From JBMDXK01 sp048594375 (GTDB taxonomy: Bacteria > Pseudomonadota > Alphaproteobacteria > Rhizobiales > Methylopilaceae): a stretch of DNA of 64,000 nt. The notes below the pieces were generated by a model. The model saw nothing but the letters and a program-made list of their open reading frames with translations. It ran no database searches and was not told the DNA's origin. Every line of letters starts with the position of its first letter. The first letter of the stretch is position 1. Positions 16,351 through 25,284 of the stretch are shown one piece after another. The position numbers and the translations under genes were made by a program. Location of the stretch: NCBI GenBank assembly GCA_048594375.1, contig JBMDXK010000041.1, positions 73,331-137,330 on the forward strand, in the 5' to 3' direction.

Positions 16351-17850
16351 CTAATGATCCACAGGAGAAAATTTCTGAGCATCATTGTTATACCGGCCAT
16401 GGCTTTCGACCATAGAAGCGGTGGCGGTATTCATGCCGAGAATCGCGACAGGGATACCGTGATGCCGGAATTTAAGCACAACACGATCAAGAGCATGAAT
16501 GCTGGTAATATCCCAAAAGTGGGATGAAGAGAGATCAATGATAATGCCCTTCAGGTTTTCTTCCCGATAGTTGAAAGCGCTATGAAATGCTTCGGCAGTG
16601 GCAAAAAATATCTGCCCTGTAACGGTATAGGTTCTCACCTGCGTTTCTGCATTCAAACCCGACGCAACGCCAAAGAATTTTGTGACTTTATGGGCAAAAA
16701 ACAAACCGCTCAAGATCACCCCGAACAGCACACCCTTTGCCAGATCATGCGTCCATACAACAATCACAACTGTGCTGAGCATCACCAGGCTGGAACTTCG
16801 CGGGTGAGTGAGAAGTGTATGCAACGAACGCCATTGAAACGTATTGATGGAGACCATAATCATGACGGCCACAAGCGCTGCCATGGGTATCTGACGCACA
16901 TATGATTCCATGACCAGAATCAAGAAGAGCAAAAACAATCCGGCCCATAATGTGGAGAGCCTGCCGCGGGCTCCCGATGTGACATTGATGACAGACTGCC
17001 CGATCATGGCGCAACCGGGCATTCCCCCTATAAATCCGGCCGCGATGTTTGCCGCGCCTTGTCCGGCGCACTCACGGTTTTTGTTGGAGGTTGTATCGGT
17101 CATTTCATCAAGGATTGAAGCCGTCATTAAACTTTCCAGCAGACCGATAAGGGTGAGCGTCAGGGCATAAGGGAAAATAATACGCAATGTTTCAAAGGTG
17201 AAAGGCACTTGAGGCAAGGCAACCCAGGGCAAGGCGGTAGGAAGTGCGCCCATGTCACCCACGGTATTGATATCAAAGCCGAAAGAGGCGGCTACAAGTG
17301 TGAGCAGGATGATGGCCACAAGCGGCGATGGCACAGCTTTTGTAAGATAAGGCAATCCATAAATGATAGCCAGACCAGCAGCCGTCAGGATATAGACGGT
17401 GTTTCCTTTGCCGATCAGTTCTGGCATTTGCGCCATGAATATCAAGATGGCCAGCGCATTCACAAAACCTGTAATCACGGAACGCGACACAAACCGCATC
17501 AAGTTCCCCAACCGCAACAGTCCGGCTATAATTTGCAAGATACCCGTCACTATGCCCGCAGCAAACAGATATTCAATGCCGTGATCTCTCACCAGCGATA
17601 CCATAACCAGTGCCATAGCACCTGTGGCCGCTGAAATCATTGCGGGTCTTCCCCCTGCAAACGCAGTGATGACCGCAATACAAAAGGAGGCATAAAGTCC
17701 TACAGCAGGATCAACGCCAGCAATAATGGAAAAAGCAATGGCTTCAGGGATCAGCGCCAAAGCGACCACGGTACCTGCGAGAATTTCACGGGTTATATTC
17801 GGAGCCCACTCACTCCTAGAAAAACTGGAATACATAGCTGATTGTTTCAT
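16351..17850 (-). CDS. SulP family inorganic anion transporter with STAS domain
   Basis: The 499-residue membrane protein belongs to the SulP/SLC26 family, whose members carry sulfate, bicarbonate or other anions. The N-terminal signature EILAGTVVALALIPEAIAFSIIAGVDP is followed by about ten more membrane spans, including GGMPGCAMIGQSVINVTSGARGRLS. A C-terminal STAS domain (about residues 380-485) includes GIIIDLSSSHFWDITSIHALD. Start 17850 has AAGGGA just upstream; an earlier in-frame start at 17901 adds 17 residues unlike the family. The substrate cannot be read from sequence. A folded leader lies upstream. It ends 15 bases from cysS. Confidence 0.92.
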   Translation of the reverse strand: MKQSAMYSSFSRSEWAPNITREILAGTVVALALIPEAIAFSIIAGVDPAVGLYASFCIAVITAFAGGRPAMISAATGAMALVMVSLVRDHGIEYLFAAGIVTGILQIIAGLLRLGNLMRFVSRSVITGFVNALAILIFMAQMPELIGKGNTVYILTAAGLAIIYGLPYLTKAVPSPLVAIILLTLVAASFGFDINTVGDMGALPTALPWVALPQVPFTFETLRIIFPYALTLTLIGLLESLMTASILDEMTDTTSNKNRECAGQGAANIAAGFIGGMPGCAMIGQSVINVTSGARGRLSTLWAGLFLLFLILVMESYVRQIPMAALVAVMIMVSINTFQWRSLHTLLTHPRSSSLVMLSTVVIVVWTHDLAKGVLFGVILSGLFFAHKVTKFFGVASGLNAETQVRTYTVTGQIFFATAEAFHSAFNYREENLKGIIIDLSSSHFWDITSIHALDRVVLKFRHHGIPVAILGMNTATASMVESHGRYNNDAQKFSPVDH

Positions 17851-17913
17851 TTTCCCTTCGCTGCCTGATAAAGGGGCGAAGGACACGCCATAAAATAACA
17901 ATGCGTGTAATAT

Positions 17914-17972
17914 CCAGCGGATTGGCGGCTGGAAGAGCCACTCGGAGTCACACCGAGTCCGGATGATGGCTC
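17914..17972 (-). promoter_or_regulatory. Structured leader ahead of the SulP gene
   Basis: Read on the minus strand, GAGCC, an 8-base bulge, ACTCGG, a 7-base loop, CCGAGT and GGCTC make a long stem; CCAGC and GCTGG form a second hairpin right after it. Both lie 60-120 bases before the start codon. A cis-regulatory RNA such as the sul1-type motif reported upstream of alphaproteobacterial sulfate transporters is possible, but I cannot confirm the class. The outer stem partly precedes the predicted transcription start. Confidence 0.35.
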
Positions 17973-18001
17973 CTTATAAATTCTTTTTTCAGCACATGCA
18001 A
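17973..18001 (-). promoter_or_regulatory. Sigma-70-like promoter of the SulP gene
   Basis: TTGCAT, 17 bases and TATAAG on the minus strand, about 123 bases before the start codon. The expected transcript begins near 17966, next to the leader hairpins. Confidence 0.5.
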
Positions 18002-18010
18002 TGCTGCCTC

Positions 18011-18043
18011 TAGCGAAGATACACGGAATGCGCATCTTCGCTA
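18011..18043 (-). terminator. Hairpin after the iron-binding protein gene
   Basis: TAGCGAAGAT and ATCTTCGCTA pair perfectly over 10 bp with a 13-base loop. It is about 60 bases after the stop at 18106 and just before the SulP promoter. There is no U-tract, so it may instead be an operator or RNA stability element. Confidence 0.4.
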
Positions 18044-18105
18044 TAAGGCGTTGTTTGCAAGAGAGTTCTACTCACAAAAAGCATTACTCTACAGGGAATG
18101 GGGCG

Positions 18106-19131
18106 TTAGTTATCAAACCCGACTTTATCCACCAGCAGGCTGGCTTCCTTGCGGTGGGAAGCAATGGTTTCCAGCGGAGTTTCATCAATTTTCAGAGCGC
18201 CGAAGCTGGCAATGGTGGCTTCAACCGGAACATCCTTCACCAGTGGATATTCATAATTGATTTTGGAATAAATTTCCTGTCCCTGATTGGAAGCCATAAA
18301 TTCCAGAAGCTTAATGGCGTTATCCTTGTTCGGAGCATTTTTTGCCAGCGCCGCACCGGAAATGTTCACATGGGTGGTGCCGCTATCCTTGAATGTGGGC
18401 TGGATCACACGGATGGCATCGCCCCATTCTTTTTGTTGTTCATCCTTGGAATTGCGCATCAGACCCACATAATAAGAATTGGCAATCCCGATATCACAGA
18501 TACCCGCCAGAATATCACGCGCCACATCGCGGTCGCCGCCGGTGGCTTTGCGTGCAAGGTTGGCTTTTACGCCTTTCATCCATTCTTCGGTTTTTTCCGC
18601 ACCATTATGGGCAATCATTGCTGCAATGAGCGCGGTATTATAAGGATGTTGGCCAGAACGGATGCAGATTTTGCCTTTCCATTTCGGATCTGCCAGATCT
18701 TCGTAAGAAAGCGCCTCATCTTTCACGCGGTCTTTGGAAACGTAAATCACGCGGGTGCGCATGGTGAGCGCATACCAGCTTTTATCTGCGCCATGCAGTT
18801 GGGCAGGAACGGCCTTGTTCAGCGCATCGGATTCAATCGGCTGGGTAACACCTGCCTCAACCGCATCTTTGAGATTACCAAAATCCACAGTAATCAGAAT
18901 ATCGGCAGGTGAGTTGCGGCCTTCGGCTTTCACGCGCTCGGCCAGGCCTTCTTTAATGGAAATGGCTTGTGTGGAAAGACCTGTTTCTTTGGTAAAAGCA
19001 TCCAGCACTGGCTGGATGAGGCCAGGCTCGCGGGTGGTGTAAATATTCACATCCGCAGCATGGGCAACAGCAGGGCTTAAAAGCAGCGCACCAAGCGCAC
19101 ACACACGGTAAATACCGGAATGGATGGTCAT
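18106..19131 (-). CDS. Fe(III) ABC transporter substrate-binding protein, FbpA/FutA type
   Basis: A periplasmic binding protein that captures ferric iron for import. The 341-residue precursor has a signal peptide (about 25 residues, ending AHA before ADVNIYTTREP). Family features are VNIYTTREP, PADILITVDFGNL and the iron-ligating tyrosine pair in IANSYYVGLM, with Asn-Tyr again in SKINYEYPLV near the C-terminus. No permease or ATPase gene is beside it. A matching FbpB-like permease lies about 30 kb away at 48913-50619, but pairing them is inference. The promoter region holds a weak Fur-like element. Confidence 0.92.
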   Translation of the reverse strand: MTIHSGIYRVCALGALLLSPAVAHAADVNIYTTREPGLIQPVLDAFTKETGLSTQAISIKEGLAERVKAEGRNSPADILITVDFGNLKDAVEAGVTQPIESDALNKAVPAQLHGADKSWYALTMRTRVIYVSKDRVKDEALSYEDLADPKWKGKICIRSGQHPYNTALIAAMIAHNGAEKTEEWMKGVKANLARKATGGDRDVARDILAGICDIGIANSYYVGLMRNSKDEQQKEWGDAIRVIQPTFKDSGTTHVNISGAALAKNAPNKDNAIKLLEFMASNQGQEIYSKINYEYPLVKDVPVEATIASFGALKIDETPLETIASHRKEASLLVDKVGFDN

Positions 19132-19234
19132 CGTTCATTCTTCCCTTTTCAGCACAGGATCAAGAGCCTGTATAAAAGCCGTTTAGGCAATGTGAATTGC
19201 TCGGTCAAGAGGAAAAATGAATGATTTCAATAGT

Positions 19235-19256
19235 ATAGAATTAGAATAATTATAAT
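19235..19256. promoter_or_regulatory. Weak Fur-like or iron-responsive element
   Basis: GAATTAGAATAATTATAAT resembles the repeated GATAAT hexamers of a Fur box only loosely, about 105 bases before the iron-binding protein gene. A TATACT lies beside it on the minus strand. Treat as a lead only. Confidence 0.22.
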
Positions 19257-19318
19257 GGCAGGAGTATTTGTCTATGGATGCAGGACGTTAACGCAGAGTT
19301 TGATACCGTTCTAAAGTG

Positions 19319-19342
19319 AAAAGCCCCGCAAGAATGCGAGGC
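19319..19342 (-). terminator. Rho-independent terminator of the flgE-flgK-flgL genes
   Basis: On the minus strand GCCTCGC, ATTCTT and GCGGGGC form a 7-bp stem with one T-G wobble, followed by TTTT. It lies 40 bases after the flgL stop. Confidence 0.7.
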
Positions 19343-19381
19343 TGGAATTTTTGCAAACAAGCGAACATCGCGCGCGAAGAA

Positions 19382-21283
19382 TCACAGGAAATTCACCAGA
19401 CGCAGGCTCGACATATTGGCCGTGACCTGATAGCTGGCTTGCAAATTGTTCTGGATGGCCAGAATTTTTGCAGCAACCTCCTGCTTATCAACCTGTTCGC
19501 TATCCGCCAGCGTGTTGGTGAGCATATTGGCCGCCACCGTATGCCGGGAGGAGGTCTGCTTCATCTGCGCATAGGCAATGCCGATTTCAACGCCGACATT
19601 GGCAACCGTGGTTGCACCCGGCTTGCCATCCAGATTGGCCTTCACGCGGGTGGCAAGGGCGGCATGGTTTTCAAACGCATTCTCATCCGTGGCGCTGAAC
19701 GATACCGAAGCATAAACCGCCATGTTGCGCAGCGCATCCATGAACGCATTTTCATTGGCGCGCGCGCCGTAATTCAGGGTGATGGTGTCATCAATCCGGG
19801 CGGTCACCGAACTGCGCGCGTTCAGCGTGCTGGGATCACCCTTATACCAGAACACTGTATCGGCTGCCGTACCATCCACCAGCGTTGTGGCTGTATCAAA
19901 CGGTGCTGTACCAATCCGCTGGGGAGGGTTGCCAAAGAAATCAGTACCCGCTTGCAGATTGGAGGCGGCTTTCAGGGCAGTATCGGCGGTGTATTTCAGA
20001 CTTTTTTCGAAAGCTGCATGAAGATTGAATGCCGTTTCTTCTACGTTCGGGGCAAAGGTGGCGGCGGTGGTGGCGGTCAATTCCGCTTGCAGGGATTGCC
20101 GGAGGTTTTCCGCAGTGGCAGTGGTATCCGCGCCAATCAGAAATTCACCGGGTGCCAGAGGCAAAGCCCCGGATGCGGTGAGCGTCACGGTCTGGGTGCC
20201 GCCGGTGGGCAAATCCAGATCAACGGTGAAGGTATCGCCCGCTGCGGGCTGGCTCACCACATTCAGCGATACGCTTTGGGGCGTACCGGAAGGGCCGGCA
20301 AGTGTTGCCCAGCCGCCGGTTTGCGCAACCGCGTTGAGCTTAAAGCCATAATCATGGGAGCCATCTTCGCCAAACGATACAACGGTGCCATTTACCTGCG
20401 GCGAGGTCAGGCGGCCAAGGCCATTATTGCCGATGTTTTCACCTTGGGAAATCAGAAACTGGTTTTCGCCGGGCGGGTTGGTGTTGGTGGCGGTCAGGGT
20501 GAGTTCGTGGGTGGTGCCGTCGGGCAGATCAAACGAAAAGCGCACCGTATCTCCCACATTGGGAACCGTGGCCACGGTCAGGTCTGTGGTGGCGGGTGCC
20601 GGTGTGAGGGCGGTGGAGGAAAGCCACGGCGTATTGGGTGTGATGGCCGTCATTTTAAAGCCGAACGGATGATCGCCATCTTCCGCCAGCGTAAACGTAT
20701 CGGCGGTTGGAGCCGCGGGTGCGGTAAGCGCCAGACGGCCCAGGCCATCCGCGCCAAGATCCGCGCTTTGCCGCTCCTGAATAACCTGTTTGAGGCCAAC
20801 CCGCGTACCGGCACCGTTCAGAATGGTGTCCATCAGCTCCACCGGCTCTTTATCGGTGGTTGAACCGGAAAACAGATAACGCCCCGCCACATCGGCGTTC
20901 AAAAGCTCGATCATTTCATCCAGCGCCAACCGTGAGGCCACCTGCGAGGAGGTCTGGCCGTTAGAAACGATGGAAAATTCGGTCGGATCCGCCGCAGATT
21001 TCACTTCATTGGTGATGGCCGCCATGCGGGTGAGGTTGGTATCCATCAGTTTCAGGCGCAAATCCACTGTTTCGATGGAACTTTGATAGGTATCAATCCG
21101 TGAAAGCTGCGTGCGCAAAGAAAGGGAAACCGACCGCGATGAACCCAGCCCCGCAAAATCCTGCGACTTCAGCCCCGTATTGAGCTGCATCTGCAAATTA
21201 TCACTGGTGCTGCGCATGGTGGTGAGCGTGCGCGCAAGGGATGCCGTGAAAATTCCGGTTCCTGTGGCGGGGCCAATCGGCAT
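19382..21283 (-). CDS. flgL: Flagellar hook-filament junction protein FlgL with duplicated central module
   Basis: FlgL (HAP3) joins the hook to the flagellin filament. The flagellin-like N-terminus (about residues 10-175, with IETVDLRLKLMDTNLTRM and DVAGRYLFSG) and the C-terminus (ANMLTNTLADSEQVDKQEVA to the end) are recognisable. At 633 residues it is much longer than the usual 300-400. The excess is mainly two tandem copies of a beta-rich module: roughly residues 178-285 and 286-395. Both copies read GLGRL, then DGDHPFGFK or DGSHDYGFK, then GDTVRFSFDLP or GDTFTVDLDLP, then a Gly-Thr-rich T-LTLTA strand. The gene follows flgK by 54 bases and ends at a terminator. Confidence 0.92.
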   Translation of the reverse strand: MPIGPATGTGIFTASLARTLTTMRSTSDNLQMQLNTGLKSQDFAGLGSSRSVSLSLRTQLSRIDTYQSSIETVDLRLKLMDTNLTRMAAITNEVKSAADPTEFSIVSNGQTSSQVASRLALDEMIELLNADVAGRYLFSGSTTDKEPVELMDTILNGAGTRVGLKQVIQERQSADLGADGLGRLALTAPAAPTADTFTLAEDGDHPFGFKMTAITPNTPWLSSTALTPAPATTDLTVATVPNVGDTVRFSFDLPDGTTHELTLTATNTNPPGENQFLISQGENIGNNGLGRLTSPQVNGTVVSFGEDGSHDYGFKLNAVAQTGGWATLAGPSGTPQSVSLNVVSQPAAGDTFTVDLDLPTGGTQTVTLTASGALPLAPGEFLIGADTTATAENLRQSLQAELTATTAATFAPNVEETAFNLHAAFEKSLKYTADTALKAASNLQAGTDFFGNPPQRIGTAPFDTATTLVDGTAADTVFWYKGDPSTLNARSSVTARIDDTITLNYGARANENAFMDALRNMAVYASVSFSATDENAFENHAALATRVKANLDGKPGATTVANVGVEIGIAYAQMKQTSSRHTVAANMLTNTLADSEQVDKQEVAAKILAIQNNLQASYQVTANMSSLRLVNFL

Positions 21284-21337
21284 TGTTAATCTCCTAAAAA
21301 AGCACTCTGTGCGAGCGCATCATTCTTTTAAAAACGC

Positions 21338-23194
21338 CTACATCCGCGACAATACATCAAACATTTCCTGCACCACGGAAATCACCCGCGCATTGGCCGC
21401 ATAGGCGTTCTGGAGTGCAATCAACCGGCCCATTTCGTCATCCACATCCACACCGGAATGATCCGCAAACCGATCCTGCAAGGATGTCACAACAATGCTC
21501 TGGCCTTCCGCAACATTGGCCGCCATTTCCGCATTCCGCGCCTGCAATTCCACCAGACTGGCCGCATAATTGCGCAAAGAGCCGGAATAGGGGCTGTTCA
21601 CGCTGCCGATACCTGTATCGGTGCTGTAAAGCAGGCTGGTGCTTTCCAGCGCATTGCGCAAGGCTTGCGGACGGGTGCTATCGGCTTGATTGGTCGCGGG
21701 ATCATAAATCACCAGCTTTTCAGGACTGGCCAGCACTTCGCTGTTCACGCGGATGCGCCCCGCATAGCCGTTTTTCTGGCCGGTGCCTTCAAGCGCATTG
21801 GTATAAAGTCCTTGGCCGGGGCCATCCACAAACAAGGGGATAGCGCCAGCATTATCCGCAAAGCCGGTCGCGCTGACCCGCGCAGAAAGGCCGGTGGCGG
21901 TGGTGGTTACGCCGCCATCATCCACAATCTGCACACTGTTACCGGCAGGATTGGTGACGGTAAAACCGGCACCCAGAGCCGTGGCAATCTGGGTGGCCAC
22001 ATCTGCCATGCCATTGGTGAAATCAATGCCGAACACAGTATCATTGGTGTTGGGGGTGGCAGAATTGGGCAAAGGGAGCTGGGATGGATCATCCACCCGC
22101 AAGAAGGTGATGGTGCGCTCGGTGCCAGCCGGTTGCTCCGTGTAGGTAAAGGTGAACTGGTCACCCCGCTGCACCGCGCCCAGATCTACCTCGAAACCAT
22201 CGGGAGGCCCCACAACCGGCGTGCTGTCCACGGTGTAAGTGTTGAGCGCCGTTGTCATCACGGAAGCCAGCTCGTCAAGCTGGGCTTGCGCTGCCACCAG
22301 TGTATTATCGCGCAGTTCCGCATAGGCTTTGAGTGTACCGGATTTCACGCCGGTGCGCGGGTTCAGCACATCGTAAGTAATGCCGCCCGGCGTGGAAAGC
22401 GTGACCGTACCAATGGTGCGCTCGGCGGGATTGGTGGAATACAGCGTTTCCGCGCTAATGGCCGAACGGCTTTCAAAAGACAATTTCGAGGCAATGCCGC
22501 TTGAAAACAGCGACAATCCCGAGGTGGTGGAAATGGCAACCTGATTGTTTTCCAGCGGCGTGACTTTAATATCCATCAGTTCGGACAACTGACCGATATA
22601 AGTATCGCGCTGATCCAGCAGATCAACAGAAGGGTTCTGGGCGGAAGCAATCTGCTTGCTCACCCGCTCGATGCTGGAAAGCGCCTCGTTGATTTTCGCG
22701 GTGGTATCCTGAAGCCCAAGATCAGCCTCCTGCCGCATCGCCTGAATATTGGAGGTCAGGCTGTTGAGCGATTGCGCCAGTGTTTGCGCGTCTTGCAGCA
22801 CTTCGCCGCGAATAGACTGGTTTTCCGGACTGGTGCTCAAAGAATCCAGCGAAGCCACAAAGCCATTCACTGTTTCCGTGAAGGACAACGTATCGCCCGG
22901 TGTGCCGAACAGTTTTTGCAGCCGGTCGGTATAGTTTGCGGTGATGTTGGCATAAGCAAGGCTTGCGGATTCGGTGCGGAGCTGCTTTTGCACATAGGTA
23001 TCCAGCGTGCGCTGCACATCGTTCAGCCGCACATTGGCGCTGGTGCCGCCGGATACCAGCGTGGTTTGTACCGTGTTTTTACGGGTATAGCCGGGCGTTT
23101 TTTCATTCGCCACATTGGAAGAAACCACTTCCAGACCGGCTTGCGTGACTTTCAAACCCGAAAGCGCAGTATTAAGAGCGGTAGAAAGACCCAT
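21338..23194 (-). CDS. flgK: Flagellar hook-associated protein FlgK
   Basis: FlgK (HAP1) sits between hook and FlgL. The 618-residue protein has the rod/hook-family N-terminus LNTALSGLKVTQAGLEVVSSNVANEKTPGYTRK and the C-terminal counterpart VDVDDEMGRLIALQNAYAANARVISVVQEMFDVL. The coiled-coil D1 region follows the N-terminus. The variable central domain (about residues 320-430) includes GDQFTFTYTEQPAGTERTITF, which resembles in style the modules of FlgL. The order flgE-flgK-flgL on one strand is the standard cluster. No own promoter is evident within the 141 bases to flgE. Confidence 0.95.
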   Translation of the reverse strand: MGLSTALNTALSGLKVTQAGLEVVSSNVANEKTPGYTRKNTVQTTLVSGGTSANVRLNDVQRTLDTYVQKQLRTESASLAYANITANYTDRLQKLFGTPGDTLSFTETVNGFVASLDSLSTSPENQSIRGEVLQDAQTLAQSLNSLTSNIQAMRQEADLGLQDTTAKINEALSSIERVSKQIASAQNPSVDLLDQRDTYIGQLSELMDIKVTPLENNQVAISTTSGLSLFSSGIASKLSFESRSAISAETLYSTNPAERTIGTVTLSTPGGITYDVLNPRTGVKSGTLKAYAELRDNTLVAAQAQLDELASVMTTALNTYTVDSTPVVGPPDGFEVDLGAVQRGDQFTFTYTEQPAGTERTITFLRVDDPSQLPLPNSATPNTNDTVFGIDFTNGMADVATQIATALGAGFTVTNPAGNSVQIVDDGGVTTTATGLSARVSATGFADNAGAIPLFVDGPGQGLYTNALEGTGQKNGYAGRIRVNSEVLASPEKLVIYDPATNQADSTRPQALRNALESTSLLYSTDTGIGSVNSPYSGSLRNYAASLVELQARNAEMAANVAEGQSIVVTSLQDRFADHSGVDVDDEMGRLIALQNAYAANARVISVVQEMFDVLSRM

Positions 23195-23335
23195 GGAGTG
23201 TGTCCTGCTGCATCAAAAACAGTTAAAAATACAAAAAACAAGCTCTGGTGATTCCAGAATACGGCGAGCATGAAGGGTTTTCACGCTGGCGGTATGCTGG
23301 AACCCACCGCATGGCAGCGGCGGGAACCAAAAATA

Positions 23336-24727
23336 TTAACGCACCATGTTCAGGGCTTCCTGAAGCATCTCATCCGCACTGGTGATGATGCGGGTGTTGG
23401 CCGAATACGCCTGCTGCGTGACAATCAGCTTGGTGAACTCGTCGGCAATATCCGTATTGGAACCTTCAAGAGACGCATCCAGAATGCTGGCGTTGGAAGA
23501 AGGAATGGCAGGGCCGGATTCCTTGGTGGCGGAAAAAGAACCGCCATCCATAACCTTCAAGCCGTTGTTGTTGTTGAAGGTCACCACAGGAATTTGCGCA
23601 ATATCCGCCGTCCGGCCATTGGAATAATAGGCCGAAATTCTGCCGGATTCACTAATCGACAGGCTCACCATATTGCCCGCGCTGTACCCGTTCTGGGTGA
23701 GCGTGCGCAGGTTGGCCAGACCGTTAGCATCCGCAAACTGCGTGAGGCCGCCGGTGCCGAACTGGAATTGCATATTGCCAACGTTGGTGCCGTTAACGGT
23801 GAGGGTTGGAATGGTAATGCTGCCCGCAGCAGGCGTGACCAGCTGGCCGGAAGCAAATTCAAAATCCTGCCCGGCGTTTGTCCATTTCTGGTCACCTGCA
23901 CCCGCTGTGGAATTGCTCATATAGAACAGGTTCCATGTATCATTTACGGGGGGAAGGGCTGCAGAATCCGCATTGGCTGTTTTTGCCCAGCGGAACTGCA
24001 CACTCACTGGCGTACCCAGTTCATCATAAACCGTGATGGATTCACCGGCGATGGACTGGTTCAGAAAATTGGTTTCCTCACTACCGGCAATGCCATCAGG
24101 GCCTGTGAGAACGGTAGGCGGGAAAGCGGCATAAGAGGCCGGATTGAGCAATTCACTGCCCGGAACATCCGGATCGGAGTCGTTGGTCACTGGATAGCTT
24201 GGCAGATTGGCCGTGTAATCAATGCGGGTGGAGGCGGTTGCAGGCAAAATGCTGTTGCCCAACTGCAAGGGCGCCGGAACCGAACCCGAAACGTTGCCCG
24301 TTGCCGGATCAATCAAATTGCCGTTCAGATAAAAACCGGCACCGTTTTTCAAATAGCCGTTTTCATCAATTTCAAAATCGCCGCGGCGGGTATAAAGCGG
24401 CGTGGTTTTGAAGATGGGGCGGCCATCCACTTCACCGGCTGCTTCTGAAATAATAAAGAAACCTTCGCCATTCAGTGCAATGTGGGTATCCACGCTGGAG
24501 CCCTGAATATCACCCTGCACCGTGTTGCTGGCGCGGCTGTTGGCCGAAACAGAGCCTGCCACCTGACGGCTGCCGGAAGAGCCGGTTACCAGATCACGGA
24601 ACGATGTATCCGTCCGCTTGTAAGCGGTGGTTTGCGAGTTGGCAATATTGCCTGAAATGTTCTCCATCGCATAGGACTGGGATTTCAATCCCGATACCGC
24701 GGTGGACATTGCTCCGAAAATTCCCAT
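23336..24727 (-). CDS. flgE: Flagellar hook protein FlgE
   Basis: FlgE polymerises into the hook, the universal joint of the flagellum. The 463-residue protein starts MGIFGAMSTAVSGLKSQSYAM and continues NISGNIANSQTTAYKR, the rod/hook family motif. VALNGEGFFII-like IALNGEGFFII marks the FlgE/FlgF/FlgG core, and the C-terminus ends LDASLEGSNTDIADEFTKLIVTQ and AYSANTRIITSADEMLQ. Start 24727 has GGGAG about six bases upstream; the in-frame 24 residues before it are not family sequence. A sigma-54 promoter lies 68 bases upstream, so the gene is class III-like in the flagellar hierarchy. Confidence 0.95.
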   Translation of the reverse strand: MGIFGAMSTAVSGLKSQSYAMENISGNIANSQTTAYKRTDTSFRDLVTGSSGSRQVAGSVSANSRASNTVQGDIQGSSVDTHIALNGEGFFIISEAAGEVDGRPIFKTTPLYTRRGDFEIDENGYLKNGAGFYLNGNLIDPATGNVSGSVPAPLQLGNSILPATASTRIDYTANLPSYPVTNDSDPDVPGSELLNPASYAAFPPTVLTGPDGIAGSEETNFLNQSIAGESITVYDELGTPVSVQFRWAKTANADSAALPPVNDTWNLFYMSNSTAGAGDQKWTNAGQDFEFASGQLVTPAAGSITIPTLTVNGTNVGNMQFQFGTGGLTQFADANGLANLRTLTQNGYSAGNMVSLSISESGRISAYYSNGRTADIAQIPVVTFNNNNGLKVMDGGSFSATKESGPAIPSSNASILDASLEGSNTDIADEFTKLIVTQQAYSANTRIITSADEMLQEALNMVR

Positions 24728-24794
24728 TCTTCTCTCCCGAACAAGGGATGGCACCCTGACACCCTGTCTGGTGCCGCAATAATGAACCAGAATG

Positions 24795-24810
24795 TGCAAA
24801 GGGCGTGCCA
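24795..24810 (-). promoter_or_regulatory. Sigma-54 promoter of flgE
   Basis: On the minus strand TGGCACG, four bases and TTGCA match the -24/-12 consensus without a mismatch in the invariant GG and GC positions. It lies 68 bases before the flgE start. Sigma-54 control of hook genes is established in Caulobacter and relatives. Confidence 0.85.
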
Positions 24811-24987
24811 GTTTTTAAAAACGCAGTTTTCAGGCATCTGAAACGGGCAAAGGAGAGAGGGAAAACCTTTATAAATCAGTGTTTTTAGTAAATATACGAT
24901 ACCTCGTTCCAACAGCGGGTATGCTTTAAAAAAGCTTTTTCCATCCCCCACATGAAGGCAAGAATGCGCGGGAGAACCACCGCAGAA

Positions 24988-25000
24988 GGCAAAAATTGCC
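24988..25000. promoter_or_regulatory. Palindrome upstream of the sigma-54 promoter, possible activator site
   Basis: GGCAA, AAA and TTGCC form a perfect palindrome about 180 bases upstream of the -24 box of flgE, followed by GGGCAA. The spacing suits an enhancer for a FlbD-type activator. The activator gene is not in the window. Confidence 0.3.
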
Positions 25001-25284
25001 GGGCAATTTGCGTATGCCATTGCAGTATTAAGACTGTATTAAACATAATAATATGCGCGATTTTTAGAGTATTTTTACCATCCGCTACAGACAGGCGAAA
25101 TACTTAACATTTGAAACATGGCGTTGGGGCTTCTTAAACAGGTTTCGGCCATGATAATTTCATAAAGATTGTGCGTGCTCGCCATATTCCTGACGAAAGT
25201 ATGCCGTACTTTACTTTCATTATAAAAATACGAAAGCATTCAGAAGAGATTTTCATGGAGTGCGGTAATAGGGGATCGTCAAAA

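Larger units (their letters stand above)
24728..25284. other. Long intergenic region before flgE and a small membrane gene
   Basis: About 560 bases without a gene I can support. It holds the sigma-54 promoter of flgE at 24795-24810, a short palindrome at 24988-25000, and AT-rich sequence on the right side that may carry the promoter of the gene at 25285. Confidence 0.6.

Noticed and set aside
19316..20863. Long plus-strand frame antisense to flgL
   Set aside because: Gly/Arg-rich composition with no domain; it mirrors the flgL repeats, and flgL is clearly the real gene.
21458..24448. Plus-strand frames opposite flgK and flgE
   Set aside because: Their composition reflects the GC-rich complement of real genes; no start signal or family match.
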